From positions 20,259,001 through 20,323,000 of the forward strand of contig JAYKYS010000008.1 of assembly GCA_036924285.1 (NCBI GenBank): a stretch of 64,000 nt of DNA, given 5' to 3'. A model generated the notes under the pieces. It worked only from the letters and a program-made list of their open reading frames with translations. It had not been told where the DNA came from and did not search any database. The number at the start of each line of letters is the position of its first letter. Position 1 is the first letter of the stretch. The stretch comes from Asterella californica. Lineage: Eukaryota > Streptophyta > Marchantiopsida > Marchantiales > Aytoniaceae. Below, piece by piece: positions 47,621-59,372 of the stretch. The translations under genes were made by a program, and so were the position numbers.

Positions 47621-47876
47621 TGTTAGTTCAATAGTAGTTAGCAACTCTCACAGTCTCATCAGCGCGGAACGTTAGAGTAACGTTATTTCCAGTAATTCAA
47701 TTTAGAGGCAGGTTTGCGTACATAGACGTTGTGAGCGCGGCTCATTGTCTCCTGTCTCAGGTTCTGTCGGTGATGTACCACTGACATCTTTGGATCAGTG
47801 CAGTAAATCTCTCTTGAAATCTCTCATCTGTGTCGTGAAACAAGTTTTCTGTTTTATTGCTTCCGCATTTCTGACA
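47621..47876 (+). repeat. 3' LTR of copia element
   Basis: This 256-bp LTR has the same ends as the 5' copy. It is followed by the target duplication CTCAG at 47877-47881. Confidence 0.95.
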
Positions 47877-48811
47877 CTCAGTTCCATCGCAGTGATACCA
47901 TCGCATTCCATCCTCTTGCCCTTTCCTTAACTCACTCGCTAATGAGACAGAAAACAAACTAGTCTCAGTATTACTGTGAGCGATGCAGAATGTATGGCAA
48001 ATGATGACGTCACACGCTCAGGCTGTTGCTTGTTTACTTATAATCATAGCATGACGCATTGATACCAAGATCTAGAGCATGGGACATTCAGAGTCAACGT
48101 CAGTAAAGTCCATCGGATTTGACGTTCGACTGATTCTCACCAATGGCATTGGAAGTCATTAGTGTACGGACAGGGAAACACGGGAGTCTTACCTTCAGCA
48201 GCTATTACCAACTCAGCTTTTCGTGAGCTAACAATGCAGGGATGTCAACTCAGATTGGAGACGAACTTCTCAGCTGAAGAGGACGCTTCCTTCTCAGCCC
48301 AGGTTCACCTTAATTACTAGTAAAGGCTTCGCGGAAAATGTTTGTTCTGAAGTTACCTCTATCAGCTCGATAGCTAGTCAAAGAACTTTCATTATCCTGG
48401 ATGTAGCTAGAGAGAGTATTCCACTTTTTTCGAGTTTGATAATGTTCTTCAGCACGAGGAATCGGAATACCCATCAACCATTCATTTGGATAGGGTTCTG
48501 GACAACAATTTAATGATATGTAATGTGTGGTTCTGGTGTACCTATCAGTTTCGGTGCTGTCAGACTCTCGTCTCGACGTACAGTCGAAACATCACACCGT
48601 TCTAATGAGTGACTTGCAGTGCAGATGTCCGTTGCTTTTCACCGGACGTGAAACCGTAAAACTGGTTGCTAACCGTAAAACTGTTTTCATATCTAGCCCG
48701 ATTGTGTTTGCGTTTCGGTCCATATCCTTAGGGAATTTTTGTTGGTCAGATGTAGATATTTCACAACCGGCATCATTTTCCGATGAATATATATTCATCG
48801 GAAACTAAGTG

Positions 48812-48848
48812 AGAACTATGACTTTTGGCCCTGGCAAAAGTCATAAGT
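48812..48848. repeat. hairpin, CTATGACTTTTG / CAAAAGTCATA
   Basis: TATGACTTTTG and CAAAAGTCATA are inverted around a GCCCTGG loop, with further GTGAGA...TCTCAC pairing outside. It lies about 550 bp upstream of oxidase gene 2, and no counterpart is seen in the left arm. Confidence 0.6.
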
Positions 48849-49396
48849 CTCACGTGCCCATAGTGCACTACGTCTGGAACTTCGTCATCTGTTCCTCCAG
48901 CTGCACGTGCACAAATTCCCAGACCAAGGTCCACACTGTCGTTCTCTTCCGGGCCCCTTCTCTGATCTAGAAGCAGCTAGCTCGGAAGAGAAATTCATCA
49001 CAGCAGACAAGTCGTCAGTATGGACTGTCAGTTCGGTCTTGAAAGAGTGTAGTGTGCTCACGTAAGTTGTACGTTTTGACGGACACAAAAGCTTAACTAG
49101 GCTAACTTCTGACCTGTATAAGAACGGTTGACATCAGCGTCTATTTCATTCGTTCCAGACTAGCTAATAGTACCACCGATATCAGGAGTATAATTTCAAG
49201 TTCTGAATCAGATTCCAGCAAGTTTACGTGCAGTCTAACGTCTAACCTGTATAAGAAGGGGCGAAATCAGCGCGCGTCTACTACATCCGTTCCAGACAAG
49301 CGAGTACCATCGCTCCATATCAAGAATACAATTCGAAGTTCAGGTTCCAGCTGCAAGTCTACGCGTGCAATCTCAAGCTACTAGCAAGAATCGATC

Positions 49397-51757
49397 ATGA
49401 TGGAGAAGATATCGAGATGCAGTTGGGGTACCCTTGCTTCAATTTGGCAAGCTGCTTTCCTTGTTGGGATCTTGTGCACTCTACCGATGACTCAAGCTCA
49501 GGATAATGTTCATTCTCGATGTGACAATCTAGTGCCATCACCTTCCTTGACCCCGTTTGTAGAACCGTTGCCGATACCTTCGGTGATAGACATCTCCACA
49601 GGTGCTCAGCTCATTTTGGGTGCTTACAAGATTTCTCAGGTACGCTAATCCCAACCAGGTCCCTTCACGTACGTGCTTATTATTTGCCCATGCAGGAATT
49701 CTGCAGAGACTGAGGTCCATGCAGTTGCATGTATATATGCTAAATCTAGCTAGTTTCAAGATTTATGCTGGAGTCAAATGTCATGACTACGCACGCGTGA
49801 CACTCTTTGATTGCTAGTCTGGTTAGCCTGAGCCACTAGCACTTCGGTTCTGGATCTCGATCTGGTCGAGTTGATGAGTTGCGACTGAAACCCATGCATT
49901 TCCAAGAGTTTCGATTTCACTTCGAGCTCGAGCAGAGTACCTTTAATTATTACTTGCGTATTATGTGCTCTGATCCGAACTCAAGGGGTATAGTCTAGAA
50001 CTAGTGCTTCTTATATGTTCGTGGGGAAGTCGTGAACTCGACTTGAAGTTTAAACTATGAAGGGATCCGGAGTTATAATTAATTACTTGCTTGTATGCTT
50101 GCTTGCTTAATTGGCCATGTCCAGTAGCGAATTGGTTCTGGTACGCGCCTAACGATAAGGGTACGAATAAAAGCCCAGACGAGGGAGTAGGGAGGGAACT
50201 TACATACTGACCTGTGCTGCTGCTCTGTACTCGCAGAGTGTACATCCAGACCTCCCCAACACAACGTTCTACGCCTATGGAACGAGTCAAGCCACAGCGA
50301 CGGTACCAGGACCGACTCTTGAGGCTAGAAGGGGTGTCTCTTCGTTCGTTCGCTTCGAAAATCAGCTCATGGACCCGGAGCACATGTTTGTGGTCGACAG
50401 GACCATTCATGTAGCTAATCCACCCCAAGGAGGAGTGCCAATTATCACCCATCTTCACGGAGCTGACGCGGAGAGCCAATATGATGGACATCCGGAGGCT
50501 TGGTACACGGCCCTTGGGGATACCGGATCTACTTTCGTGACCAGAAACAACACATACCCGAATCAGCAGCCTGCAAGTCTTCTGTGGTATCATGACCACA
50601 CTATCGGAATGAGTCGGCTGAACGTGGCTGCGGGACTTGCGGGACTTTACGTAATACGAGGAGGAGAAGAAGAAGGTCTTGAAGATCTACCGCAAGGAGA
50701 GTACGAGGTTCCTCTCTTGATCCAGGATAAGCAATTCTTCCCGAATGGCACCATCAACTTCCCTGATATTGGTTTCAATCCGAGTGTCCACCCAAATTGG
50801 TGTCCAGATTATTTCGGTGATACGATTCTCGTCAATGGCAAAGCATGGCCGTACCTCAACGTTACGAGAAACATTTACCGCTTCCGTATACTGAATGGGG
50901 CTAATGGACGAGTGTTCACTCTCTCCTTCAGCGACAGCCGAGTGAGTTTTCTTCAGATCGGCACAGATGGTGGATACGTCTGGACTCCCTTTCGGCTGAC
51001 AAATCTCACCATTCCTACAGCTTACCGAGTTGATGTTCTGGTGGATTTCAGCGAATTAGAAGTCGGGACCGTCGTGTACCTGAACAATTCAGCCTCAGCT
51101 CCATTCCCAGTTGGGAACGTGAACAACAGTGGCCCGAGCACCAGATATGTTATGCAGTTCAACGTCGTTGGAGGAGCGACTAATCAGACTGTTGTGGTGC
51201 CCGATTCCATCGCTTCACCTCCGGCCATTGACGCTTTGGCCAATAATGCTACATCCTACAGAAATGTGTCCTTGCAACTCGTCTTCCCTCCAGATCTCAC
51301 GTTTTTGCTGAACGGCCTTCACTGGACTGACAATGTGACTGAGACCCCTCAGCTGTACACGACAGAGGTTTGGGACATCACTCACCTGATCGCCAACAAT
51401 GCTCACCCCATCCACATCCATCTTGTCAACTTCCTCGTAGTACATGAGCAAGCATTCAACTTGACTCGACTGAATGCTGGTGGGTGCACACTTGAGCAGC
51501 CGTATCCACAGGCAGACAGCTGCTTCACGCAAGATCCACAGCCTGCAGATGCGGTTCAAACCGGTTGGAAAGACACTGTTCTGGTTCGCCCTGGGACGGT
51601 TCTGAGGTTGGTAGTCCAGATCTCACCCAGAGCTGGCGGCACATACCCCTTCGACCCCACGACGGCTCCTGGGTACGTGTGGCACTGCCACATTCTGGAT
51701 CACGAGGACTATGACATGATGAGGCCACTCCACTTTCAGCCTCCTCAGTTACTGTAG
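49397..51757 (+). CDS. LPR1/CotA-type multicopper oxidase (probable secreted ferroxidase), copy 2
   Basis: Exon 1 is 49397-49639 and exon 2 is 50237-51757. The intron of 597 nt starts GTACG and ends TCGCAG, phase 0, at the same place as in copy 1. The product has 587 residues with a hydrophobic leader (about 12-33, ending near TQAQD). The four copper motifs are HLHG near 153, WYHDH near 198, HPIHIH near 471 and HCHILDHED with MM near 564-576. Exon lengths are identical to copy 1. Residue changes are few and mostly conservative, such as Leu to Ile in the third motif and His to Tyr after HED. LPR1-type enzymes are apoplastic or cell-wall ferroxidases acting in phosphate/iron sensing in flowering plants; related bacterial CotA oxidises phenolics. 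The gene looks intact. Its 5' flank (about 500 bp) is shared with copy 1, so regulation may be similar. Confidence 0.93.
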
Positions 51758-52150
51758 AGTCATTTTGTTCAGAACGCAGCTAGGAATATTAAATGAAGTC
51801 ACGCCATTCTTCATTCATTCTCATTTCACTTGGGAGATCTTCAGAACTCTATCCTTCACTAGCGTAGTCATGAAGGCTAGAATTCTGATAATCTAGGTTT
51901 AGAAACCCAGTTTGTTAGTCAGAGTAGGACGTGCAACTGTGTGTCACTAGTACTAGATCACATTGAATTCTTTAGCTAGTCGCAATCTCTTGATGAGTTG
52001 CTCCCAGCTCCAGAGGGGAAGCTGCTAGTCACTTCCTCTTAACTTAGCTACCAGATTCTTGAACGAGGAGCACAAGAAACTCTTCGTGTACACCGTGTTG
52101 AAGGTCGAATGTCCACATGGTTTGTAATTGGTGCACCACAGCAAAATAGT

Positions 52151-53015
52151 GACCTCTTTCCTGGAGGGTGTTTTACCTGCGAAAATATTCGGAAGGAGGT
52201 TAGCCGGCCTAACCCGGTAAATGGAACATGTACATGTATATGTTTGAATGTTGGTAGAAAACACCGAGGATCGACTTAACAGACGACAATGGGAAGATAT
52301 GTAGGTATTCAACGAAAGATTATGGATTTATTCCAGTTTCTGTAGGCACATGGCCATGATCTCATGTCCACTCAGTTTACCTTCTATTCTAAAGTCTAAT
52401 GGTCGTGTTTTAAGATGATCTGTAAATTCTGACCTGGCGGACAGCATAAACACGTAAAAAATCCGATCTCTGAAAGTAGCTAACAGACTGTAGCTATAGT
52501 AGGTGCCAATGGCCACAGGCTCTGGATCCCACAACACAAATGTGACTGCCATTATAAAATATGACTGGTGAAATGGAAATCTGGCAACACACCTAATTAG
52601 TCCTAGACGCGTATGTAATGCTTATGTGCACTAAATATGTTGTACGATTGAGATTGAGAGTTTCAGTTAGAAGGCACAGAAAACCTGTATATAAGCTGGA
52701 CCTTACCATGATCAATCTCTTCTTGTGCGTCGGTTCCCTTGTGCGCACATTGGGGAATGGGACTCGTGGATGCAAAACATATCTTTGTCTGAGTGGGATG
52801 ACGTTGGAGACTAGAGCTCGAAATTCTCCAGTAGTGCAGTTCATACTGAGCTGGATACGGCAAAGGAGGAGTGTTTGAACTGTGGCACGACTCTGCAAGC
52901 TGCATATGGTGATTTGTAAGAAGCTAAGCGATTGATCGACGGTGCCCTAGAATCGATTCGTGCTGTTGAGAACTCAGTGGAGAAAGTACTGGACATCACT
53001 ACGAGAGTGCACTCA
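52151..53015. other. non-coding stretch beyond the right arm
   Basis: Short overlapping frames at 52593-52905 on both strands have no motifs. No gene is supported. Confidence 0.35.
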
Positions 53016-53128
53016 TTGTGAGTAGCAGTTGTGGTCGAGCAGACAACCAACCTGGGAGAGGTAGTGTGGTCGTTGTGAGTAGCAGTGGTCGAGCAGACAA
53101 CCAACCTGGGAGAGGTAGTGTGTGTGAG
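53016..53128 (+). repeat. 57-bp tandem duplication
   Basis: TTGTGAGTAGCAG followed by GTGGTCGAGCAGACAACCAA occurs at 53016 and 53073. The second unit passes into a GTGTGTGAGG-rich tail. Confidence 0.85.
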
Positions 53129-53228
53129 GTAGTGTGTGTGCGAATGACGGAGGAGATGTTATTATCACCGAGTGTAGCACTTCGTGATGGACGGTGTGGG
53201 ACGTTTGGACTCATAACATGTCACGTAG

Positions 53229-53878
53229 TGAATTACTTCGGCTGATCAAGCTTATCCATGGAAATTTTGTTACGAGGCTTGTTCTTTCCGATTTTCCAAT
53301 GGCCGTAGGTGTTTGTCCAGTCGAAGGAAAGGCGTGTTTTGTCATCCGGATGCACAGAGTGAAATTGTGTATCGATTCAAGTTGTATCTTTGTGATGGAT
53401 CGATGGGAGGGTTACCACTCGGAGTCGCAATTTTCGATGAGGCTCGTAGTTTCTTGACAATATCAGCTGGCGAGTTGCACGAAAGATTGGAGGATAGTCA
53501 GGAAGCTGAAATATCAAGACGAGTGTTGAGTTTTCCTCGAGTAACAGTATCGATTGGCACAGCAGGTGAGAAATTGATCATTTCGAAGATGAGCAAGCAA
53601 GAATGTGTACCCCGTTCTGTAGGCGTTTCGCATTTGAGCAGCAGGACTCTGTAACCCCTTCCCGTGGCCAAGGAGCAGTATACACCACGAGCTTGAAAGG
53701 AGTGAATAGAGAAGGAGCAGGGAGTAGTCAGGAAGGGAATAGTGAGAGCCCAGTTCAGCAGACAATCTCGGTAGAGGAGTTTGAAGATATGCGACGGACT
53801 TTACAGGAAGTTAAATTGTCATACGAGGAGCTTAAGGAGATGAAGCGGACATTGGCTGAGGTCTACTCGAAGCCTTGA
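53229..53878 (+). pseudogene. fragment resembling replication protein A C-terminal OB fold
   Basis: A frame open from about 53232 to 53654 reads YPWKFCYEACSFRFSNGRRC, then FCHPDAQSEIVYRFKLYLCD, GVAIFDEARSFLTISAGELH and a further Glu-rich part. A Cys/His cluster, then a Y-R-x-x-L-x-x-D-G strand, then V-x-x-F-D-E-A-x-x-x-L-x-x-S-A-x-E-L, fits the zinc-containing C-terminal OB fold of the large RPA subunit. Such domains are also carried by Helitrons. A second frame (53603-53878) adds a Glu/Lys coiled-coil tail. No start codon, intron set or helicase is evident, so this is a fragment of either an RPA-like gene or a transposon. Confidence 0.4.
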
Positions 53879-55078
53879 GTTGTAATACAGTTCTGTTTAG
53901 AACCGAGCAGTGGCTGCCTGTAAAATCTTTGTAAGAGACATAGCACGCTTTGGCTCACGTAGTGAGAGAGAGAAACGTTGAGCACGGGTAATGCTTTGTA
54001 ACTCTTGTTTTGGAACAGTGTTTTATCAAGATGAATGAATTCCCGTAATGCTTTGTAAGTCTGATTTTGTCACAGTGCTTTTTCAAGCTGAATAATTTCT
54101 GATTTGGTATCGTTGATAATGGTGCCGGAGTGTTGTAGGGTGGTATAGTATGGAGTCCAGCAGGACCAGTAGTGAGTCTGCAGCATGCTCTGCAGACTCC
54201 TGTCACTGGTGTGTCATGCATCGTGCCAACTTCCTAGTGTAACCCAAACCGCTATTTCACAAGGGATCCAGGTTAACTTAGTGGATTCTCAACAATCGCA
54301 TTATGGTTTGGGATATGGTTGGTATCTGCAGTCGTGGTATCTGTGAAGTATCTTCCTGGTTCGTATTTCACCATCGTTAGAAGTCTGATATTGGTGCACA
54401 CTAATGGTGCAAAGATTTAAAGGCACACGAGACGATGCCACAAACTGTCGATGCCCAGGTTCTGGACGTCAGCAGATCATATAATCTCATTGAAGTAACT
54501 TGTCAATAACAGTTTACACAGCACCACGATTTAACGCCGCTACAAACACAACAAGAAGAATACACTAAAGAATACATCGATATGGCAGAAGGATATAAAC
54601 ATTTTATAGATGGTTGTGTCGGAGTGCTGGGGTATCACTACAACTATTTGTACATTTATGATAAGAATGTTACAATTTAGCACTGATATATTAGCACAAG
54701 GTAACTGCCTAACTGAAGCTACGCTACGCTATTGGACACCACCCGTTTTGCCTGAAGCAGTCGGAGTGCTGGGGTATCACTACAACCGGAGTGCTGGGGT
54801 ATCACTAGGAGTCTCGATGTCCAGTACCTTGACGAATAACGACGGATTCCACATGTCCCTTCAGTGTGTTACGTTCCCTCAACCTGCAAAGCCAGGAGTT
54901 TAGTTAAGGTCAAGTAAACTACAAGTTAGAAAAAACCACTGCACTTACTCATTAAACAGCAGGGAGACTGAATAGTGAAATAGTGGTCTTCGATAAAGAG
55001 TATACATATCATGTATCGAATGGCTGAGCTGCCTCTGGTCCCTTAGCGATATAACGAAGCGAACTAACGAAGCCATGA
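53879..55078. other. non-coding stretch with short repeats
   Basis: No gene is supported. TAATGCTTTGTAA occurs at 53989 and again near 54046, and a 21-bp motif repeats three times near 54.6-54.8 kb. Confidence 0.4.
54620..54807 (+). repeat. 21-bp motif in three copies
   Basis: CGGAGTGCTGGGGTATCACT plus A occurs at 54620-54640, 54762-54782 and 54787-54807. The last two are only 4 bp apart. Confidence 0.9.
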
Positions 55079-55990
55079 TGTGGTGTCCACAAATTACAGG
55101 ATGCACGAATTTTTGAAATTTTTAAGAATAATAACTTGTTTGTATAACTGAAGAAGCGTTGTTACTTAAGATTATGTCTTCCTTAACAGGAAGATGATCT
55201 TAAGAGCTGTTTGTAATAAGAAGTTGACTTCTTCGGAAGACGACCGTCTTCGGAAGAACGTCTTCTCAGTTGCGTCTTCAGAAGACGGGAAGACGGCGGA
55301 AGATGAGAAGACGGCGGAAGACACCTGTCTTCCAGAAGACAGCGACCGCGAGGACCAACCGCGAGTTTTCGGATAAGACAGTAGGTGTACCTACTGGGAC
55401 GCACCGAATAGGTAGGTAGGTCGGGGAAGATACTCAAGGTCGAAAACCCCTAATCTGCGGGGAAGATGCGTAAGGAAGCACATTAGGCACATTCCAACTT
55501 CCCGCAGCACAGCGCTTGAGAAGATCGATTGGAGATAGTGAGCTTTGCGAGTTAGCTTTGAGAGAGGAATCGAGTGAGGACATTGAGATAGGAGAGAAGC
55601 ACTTGGCAGCTAGGCGAAGGGCGAGATCAAAATTGCTGGAGCACAAACAACAGAGAACGAAGGCGTTTCTGTGAGCTCCCGAGAAGCTGACATTGGAGAG
55701 CAGCGAGTGGAATCTAAGGTGGATCGAGGCGTGGCCAAGAGATTGACAGCAGGCGCAGTCGTGAGGAGTCGCATTGGAGCTAGGACCAGAACCAAGAAGC
55801 GCGCGGAGGTCGAAGGCAACTCGGAGAGCAGAAGAAGACTGTAGAGGTTCTTTCCCCTGTTCTTTCCCCTTCCCACTTCTTCTCGTCTTTTCCTGGTATT
55901 CCTCGCGCTTCCTCCGTTGTGTGCAGGCAGCTTGATCGATTACCCCCACCCCCCATCTTTCCTATTGAGACATTGGGCGCGGAAGCGCTG
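55079..55990 (+). repeat. LTR-like repeat at the start of the GAAGAC-rich block
   Basis: It starts TGTGGTGTCCACAA and shares order and length with 38865-39764, and its first 250 bp with the inverted copy at 4100-4762. The end has ATTGGGCGCGGAAGCGCTGC, within a small hairpin (ATTGGGC...GCCCAAT). The TGG here could be a primer site just after a terminal ACA, but the matching tRNA is not identified. Confidence 0.6.
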
Positions 55991-57108
55991 CCCAATTTCT
56001 GTCAGACATCTCCTTGCTTCTTCCAGAGCTCAATTCGAGCTTCCCTACACCTCGTCTTCAAATTGGAGATCCCAGCTATCAATTTTCCTACCCTACTACC
56101 TCTCTACCCCCGAAACTTGGAACAGAAGACGATTCGGAAGATGAGAACATCTTCGGAAGACGCTTCTTAAACTTGACTGTCTTCGGAAGACCGTCTTCGG
56201 AAGATTGTCCTCGGAAGTCGACTGAACACAATTCGTATCAAGAGTGGATTTGCTTTGGTTTTGTGTTTAGAGAGACTTGGTACGAATCCTGAGTGGTGTG
56301 ATGAGTTGTTTTGTTATTTGGAGAAGTTGGAAGTCGGGAACTAGGCCTGTGCCTCCCGCTCTTCCAAGCTTCTCAACTCCACATCTTCCTTGAGAGACTA
56401 GAAGACTGGAAGGCTGGCAAAATGAGCGAGAAGACGTGAGGGTCCATTCGGGTCTCTTCTGTTCGATCCATAGCAGCCATTCCTTCTTCTTCCCAAGCTT
56501 AGAAGAGAGTCGTGAGAATACTTGCTGGCAGAATCTGGAGAGAATGGTTGAGGGTCATGTCTTCCCACCGAGCAGCAAGGTTCTCCTGAGTGCGTATGAG
56601 AAGTGAGAAGTCAGAAGAACAGAGCGCAATTGTCTTGAGTCTGTTGTGAGGATAGATTGCGTGTAGGAAGACGAAGACAAGTGAGACCAGTGAAGGGAGG
56701 TCTGACTTCGGGGAGTCTTCCGAGAAAGACGTTGAATCGGAAGCTGTCCCGAGTGTCTTCCCAGAGGCCACTGTCACCGCAGTAGCCCGCAACCATCTTC
56801 TGAACTTGTCCTGCACTTATGTTTTGCGAATCTTATATCTTCTGCTAGGAAGTAGGATGTAATGCAAGGTGGGTTGTCTTCTTGGTAATCCATGCGAGGC
56901 CTTGCTTAGATAGGATTGTTTAGATATAGCTCGGAAGACAAGAGCTATCTAGGAAGTATTGTTAGAATCCCGAAAGACGGAGTAGCTGTCTTCTGGAAGA
57001 CTAGTTTCGTCTTCTGAGAAGTAGAAGCTAGACTGTGGGCACTCGGGAAGAACTGAGCCTTCAGCTCATAGTAGGTGCTTGTGGTTTAGTGCAACAGATC
57101 TTCCATGT

Positions 57109-59372
57109 ATGTCGATGCACCCGCGAGGCTTGGTGTTACCAGCGGCAGAATTGACCGAGGCCACTCCTTTTCTCAAGGAGTTGGGTCTCGACTTCTTTCT
57201 GTGGGATTGGAACCTCGCAGATCAAGGGCTTCTGGAGGAGGTGTGGGCAGCGTTGCCACCCCGTAACCGTGTACCTGCGAAAGCAGGAGTAGCTCGAGGA
57301 AGACCGTCTTCCTGGACTGAAGACTGGTGGCGCAAGGCTTTTCACAGACCTAAGTCCGAGAACCAAGGATATTGGTACGAGAAGAAGATCTTGCCTAGGA
57401 TCGTGAGTTCGTGGCATGTGCCTGGGAGCACCACCTGCCTTTTCGTGGAAGACAGGCAGGGGAGGAACGGTTGGAAGATAGAATCTTACCGGGAGCCGAA
57501 GAAGCGACTTCTGGCGAAGTTGTTTCTGCATCTCTTCCCCAAGGGGAAAGCGCAGAAGACAAGATACTTAGGAGATCAGGACGTGGAGTTCCTGGAATCA
57601 GTGTGGGATGACGGAGTGCCCATCTATTGGGGCGCGTACATCCACAACTATGTACAGACAGAGCTAGCATACTTAGGTACCCCGACGGGAGGACACCTGA
57701 CGCCCTTCCTCTGCTACTTGTATGTAGCCATGGGGGATCTTAGGGAAGACCAACTGGCAGTGTATGGGCCAACGGAGCGACAGGAAGTGAAGGAGGAGAC
57801 CTCGGAAGACGATGACCGAGCGGCAGCTGCAATGCCCCATCCCACTCTGATGCCACAGCTGAGGCCCAGCTCTCACCAGAAGACGCTGCTGGTGAGGGAA
57901 GACGAGTCTAGTGGGTCAGAAGACGCCACGCCACTAAGGAAGATGGGTCCCCGAAGTGTACCGAGGACACCCATCTCCCTCATTCATTCAGGATCGGAGT
58001 CCGACTCGGAAGAAGACCTGCTGAGTACCCGATCAGAGCAGAAGACTGCTTCTGCAACGCCTGGGAGTCTTCCGAAGACTCCAGAAGACGAAGGATGGAT
58101 GGGCGCTCCTGCTGCGATGCGAGGAAGCGCAAAGAAGAGAGCCGCTCCTGCCATGAGGAGTCTTCCACCCCGGAAGATGAGAAGAGTAGCTTCTTCTCGT
58201 GCGCAGAAGATGAAGGCCGTAGTGGTGGAAGAGGCTTCCTTGCCTCTGGAAGACGAAGTCGACACCGCGGAGCGTGTGGTGGAGATGAACTTGTCTTCCG
58301 CAGGAAGACGACTGGAGGAGTTCAGTGTCTACTTCCAGAAGGAGATCCAGCCAGCTATGGAGTTGCTGGAGAAGAGAGCGAGGGCACATGAGAAGCCCTT
58401 ACAACCTGGATTCGGCCTGCGCACCTTGCTGCGACAAGGGGAAGACCAGACGAAGACAGAGTCCCTGGAAGCTAGTCTCCGCACCTCGGAGAAGCTTGCA
58501 GCCAGGTACAAGGCGGAAGCAGCCGCTTCTGCCAAGGAGCTGGTACAGCTTCAGAAGAGCAACCAGGAGTTGCAGGCGCGGGTACAGCAGCGCAATCAGG
58601 AAGTCACCCGAGTGCGAGAGAAGATCACCGCCCTCGCAGAAGAGCAGACCATATGGAAGACGCAGCGAGAAGCCGCGGAAGCGCGAGCTGCAGCTGAGAA
58701 GACGCAGAGGGAAGCAGCAGAGGCCGTGCACAAAAGATGTTGGCACAGTCGGTGGAAGCGCTTCGGAAGAAGTTCAACTACACCGCGGGTAGGAAGTTAC
58801 TTACCTTAGCTAGAGGATGGGACAGCGAGTCCAAAGCGATGTTGGTGGAATGCCGGGAGAGCATGTTCAGGTACTTGGATCGACAGATCGAAAGAGTGAG
58901 GACACTTTATGGTCTTCCCTCGCTTCCGACACCTGCAACCACATCTTCCCACGCTCCAGCACCATCGACTGGATCCGGAATGGAGAAGGAGGAGTTCGAC
59001 CTCGCTGTGCACTTGGTGGTGACAGCGTTGGAAGCCGAGAAGACTCCAGAAGACGCCCCGGAAGACAAGATGTCTTCTGGAAGATAGGAAGACGAGCCGT
59101 CTTCCCAGGTATTCCGCGTGGAGGAAGCGACTTCCCCGGATCCCCATGAGGTCCCCATGGTCCCTAGTCCCGCACCCGTGCCTCAGAAGACGGAAGAAGC
59201 ACCGGTCGACTCCGTTTCCCAGAAGACGCTTCTGTCTTCCGAAGCAGAAGCCGAAGCCGAGGAAGACGCAGCAGCAGCAACAACAGGGCCAGCAAGAGAC
59301 GATGAGGAGGAAGCCACCTCAGTGACACCCGAGGTAACTCAGGGCTTTCTAGCTTATCAGAAGCCGCATTAG
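57109..59372 (+). pseudogene. Gag-like or transposon protein with long coiled coil, broken twice
   Basis: The first ATG in the open frame is at 57109; the preceding codons are open back to a TAG at 57022. The N-terminal part (about residues 15-230) has an aromatic-rich fold, including FFLWDWNLADQGLLEEVWAA, WTEDWWRKAF and YIHNYVQTELAYLGTPTGG. It resembles N-terminal domains of plant retroelement or plant-mobile-domain proteins, but I cannot name the family. A Ser/Glu-rich charged stretch with repeated ED and KT pairs follows, then a Lys/Glu/Ala coiled coil (about residues 400-550). At about 58731-58735, an A run, the frame shifts; the coiled coil continues in the 58737 frame (FNYTAGRKLLTLARG). 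A TAG at 59085-59087 interrupts that frame, and an acidic tail runs to 59372. It is probably inactive. Confidence 0.55.

Larger units (their letters stand above)
42930..47876 (+). mobile_element. young Ty1/copia retrotransposon with defective pol
   Basis: The element has LTRs at 42930-43199 and 47621-47876, a primer-binding site at 43200, and a 5-bp target duplication CTCAG at 42925-42929 and 47877-47881. The interior encodes gag, protease, integrase, RT and RNase H in one frame broken by a single TAG. The LTRs differ by one substitution, a 2-bp indel and a 16-bp indel, so insertion is recent. The matching site in the left arm (about 26415-26419) is empty and reads CTCAT on the minus strand. 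The insertion therefore postdates the duplication. Confidence 0.95.
42270..52150. repeat. right arm of large inverted duplication carrying oxidase gene 2
   Basis: This is the reverse-complement partner of 18650-27065 in collinear blocks (see that entry). It is interrupted by a 4947-bp copia element at 42930-47876. One short segment, 48391-48500 (ATCCTGGATGTAGCTAGAG ... GTTCTTCA-CACGAGGAAT), also has a match at 24002-24110 in direct rather than inverted orientation, which indicates a later local rearrangement. Confidence 0.85.

Noticed and set aside
55434..55949. 171-codon minus-strand ORF in the 55-kb LTR-like repeat
   Set aside because: The homologous copy at 38.9-39.8 kb does not keep the frame, so it is repeat DNA rather than a gene.
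57984..58746. Several long minus-strand ORFs opposite the Gag-like region
   Set aside because: Antisense frames stay open because GAAGAC/GTCTTC repeats lack stops; no motifs were found in them.
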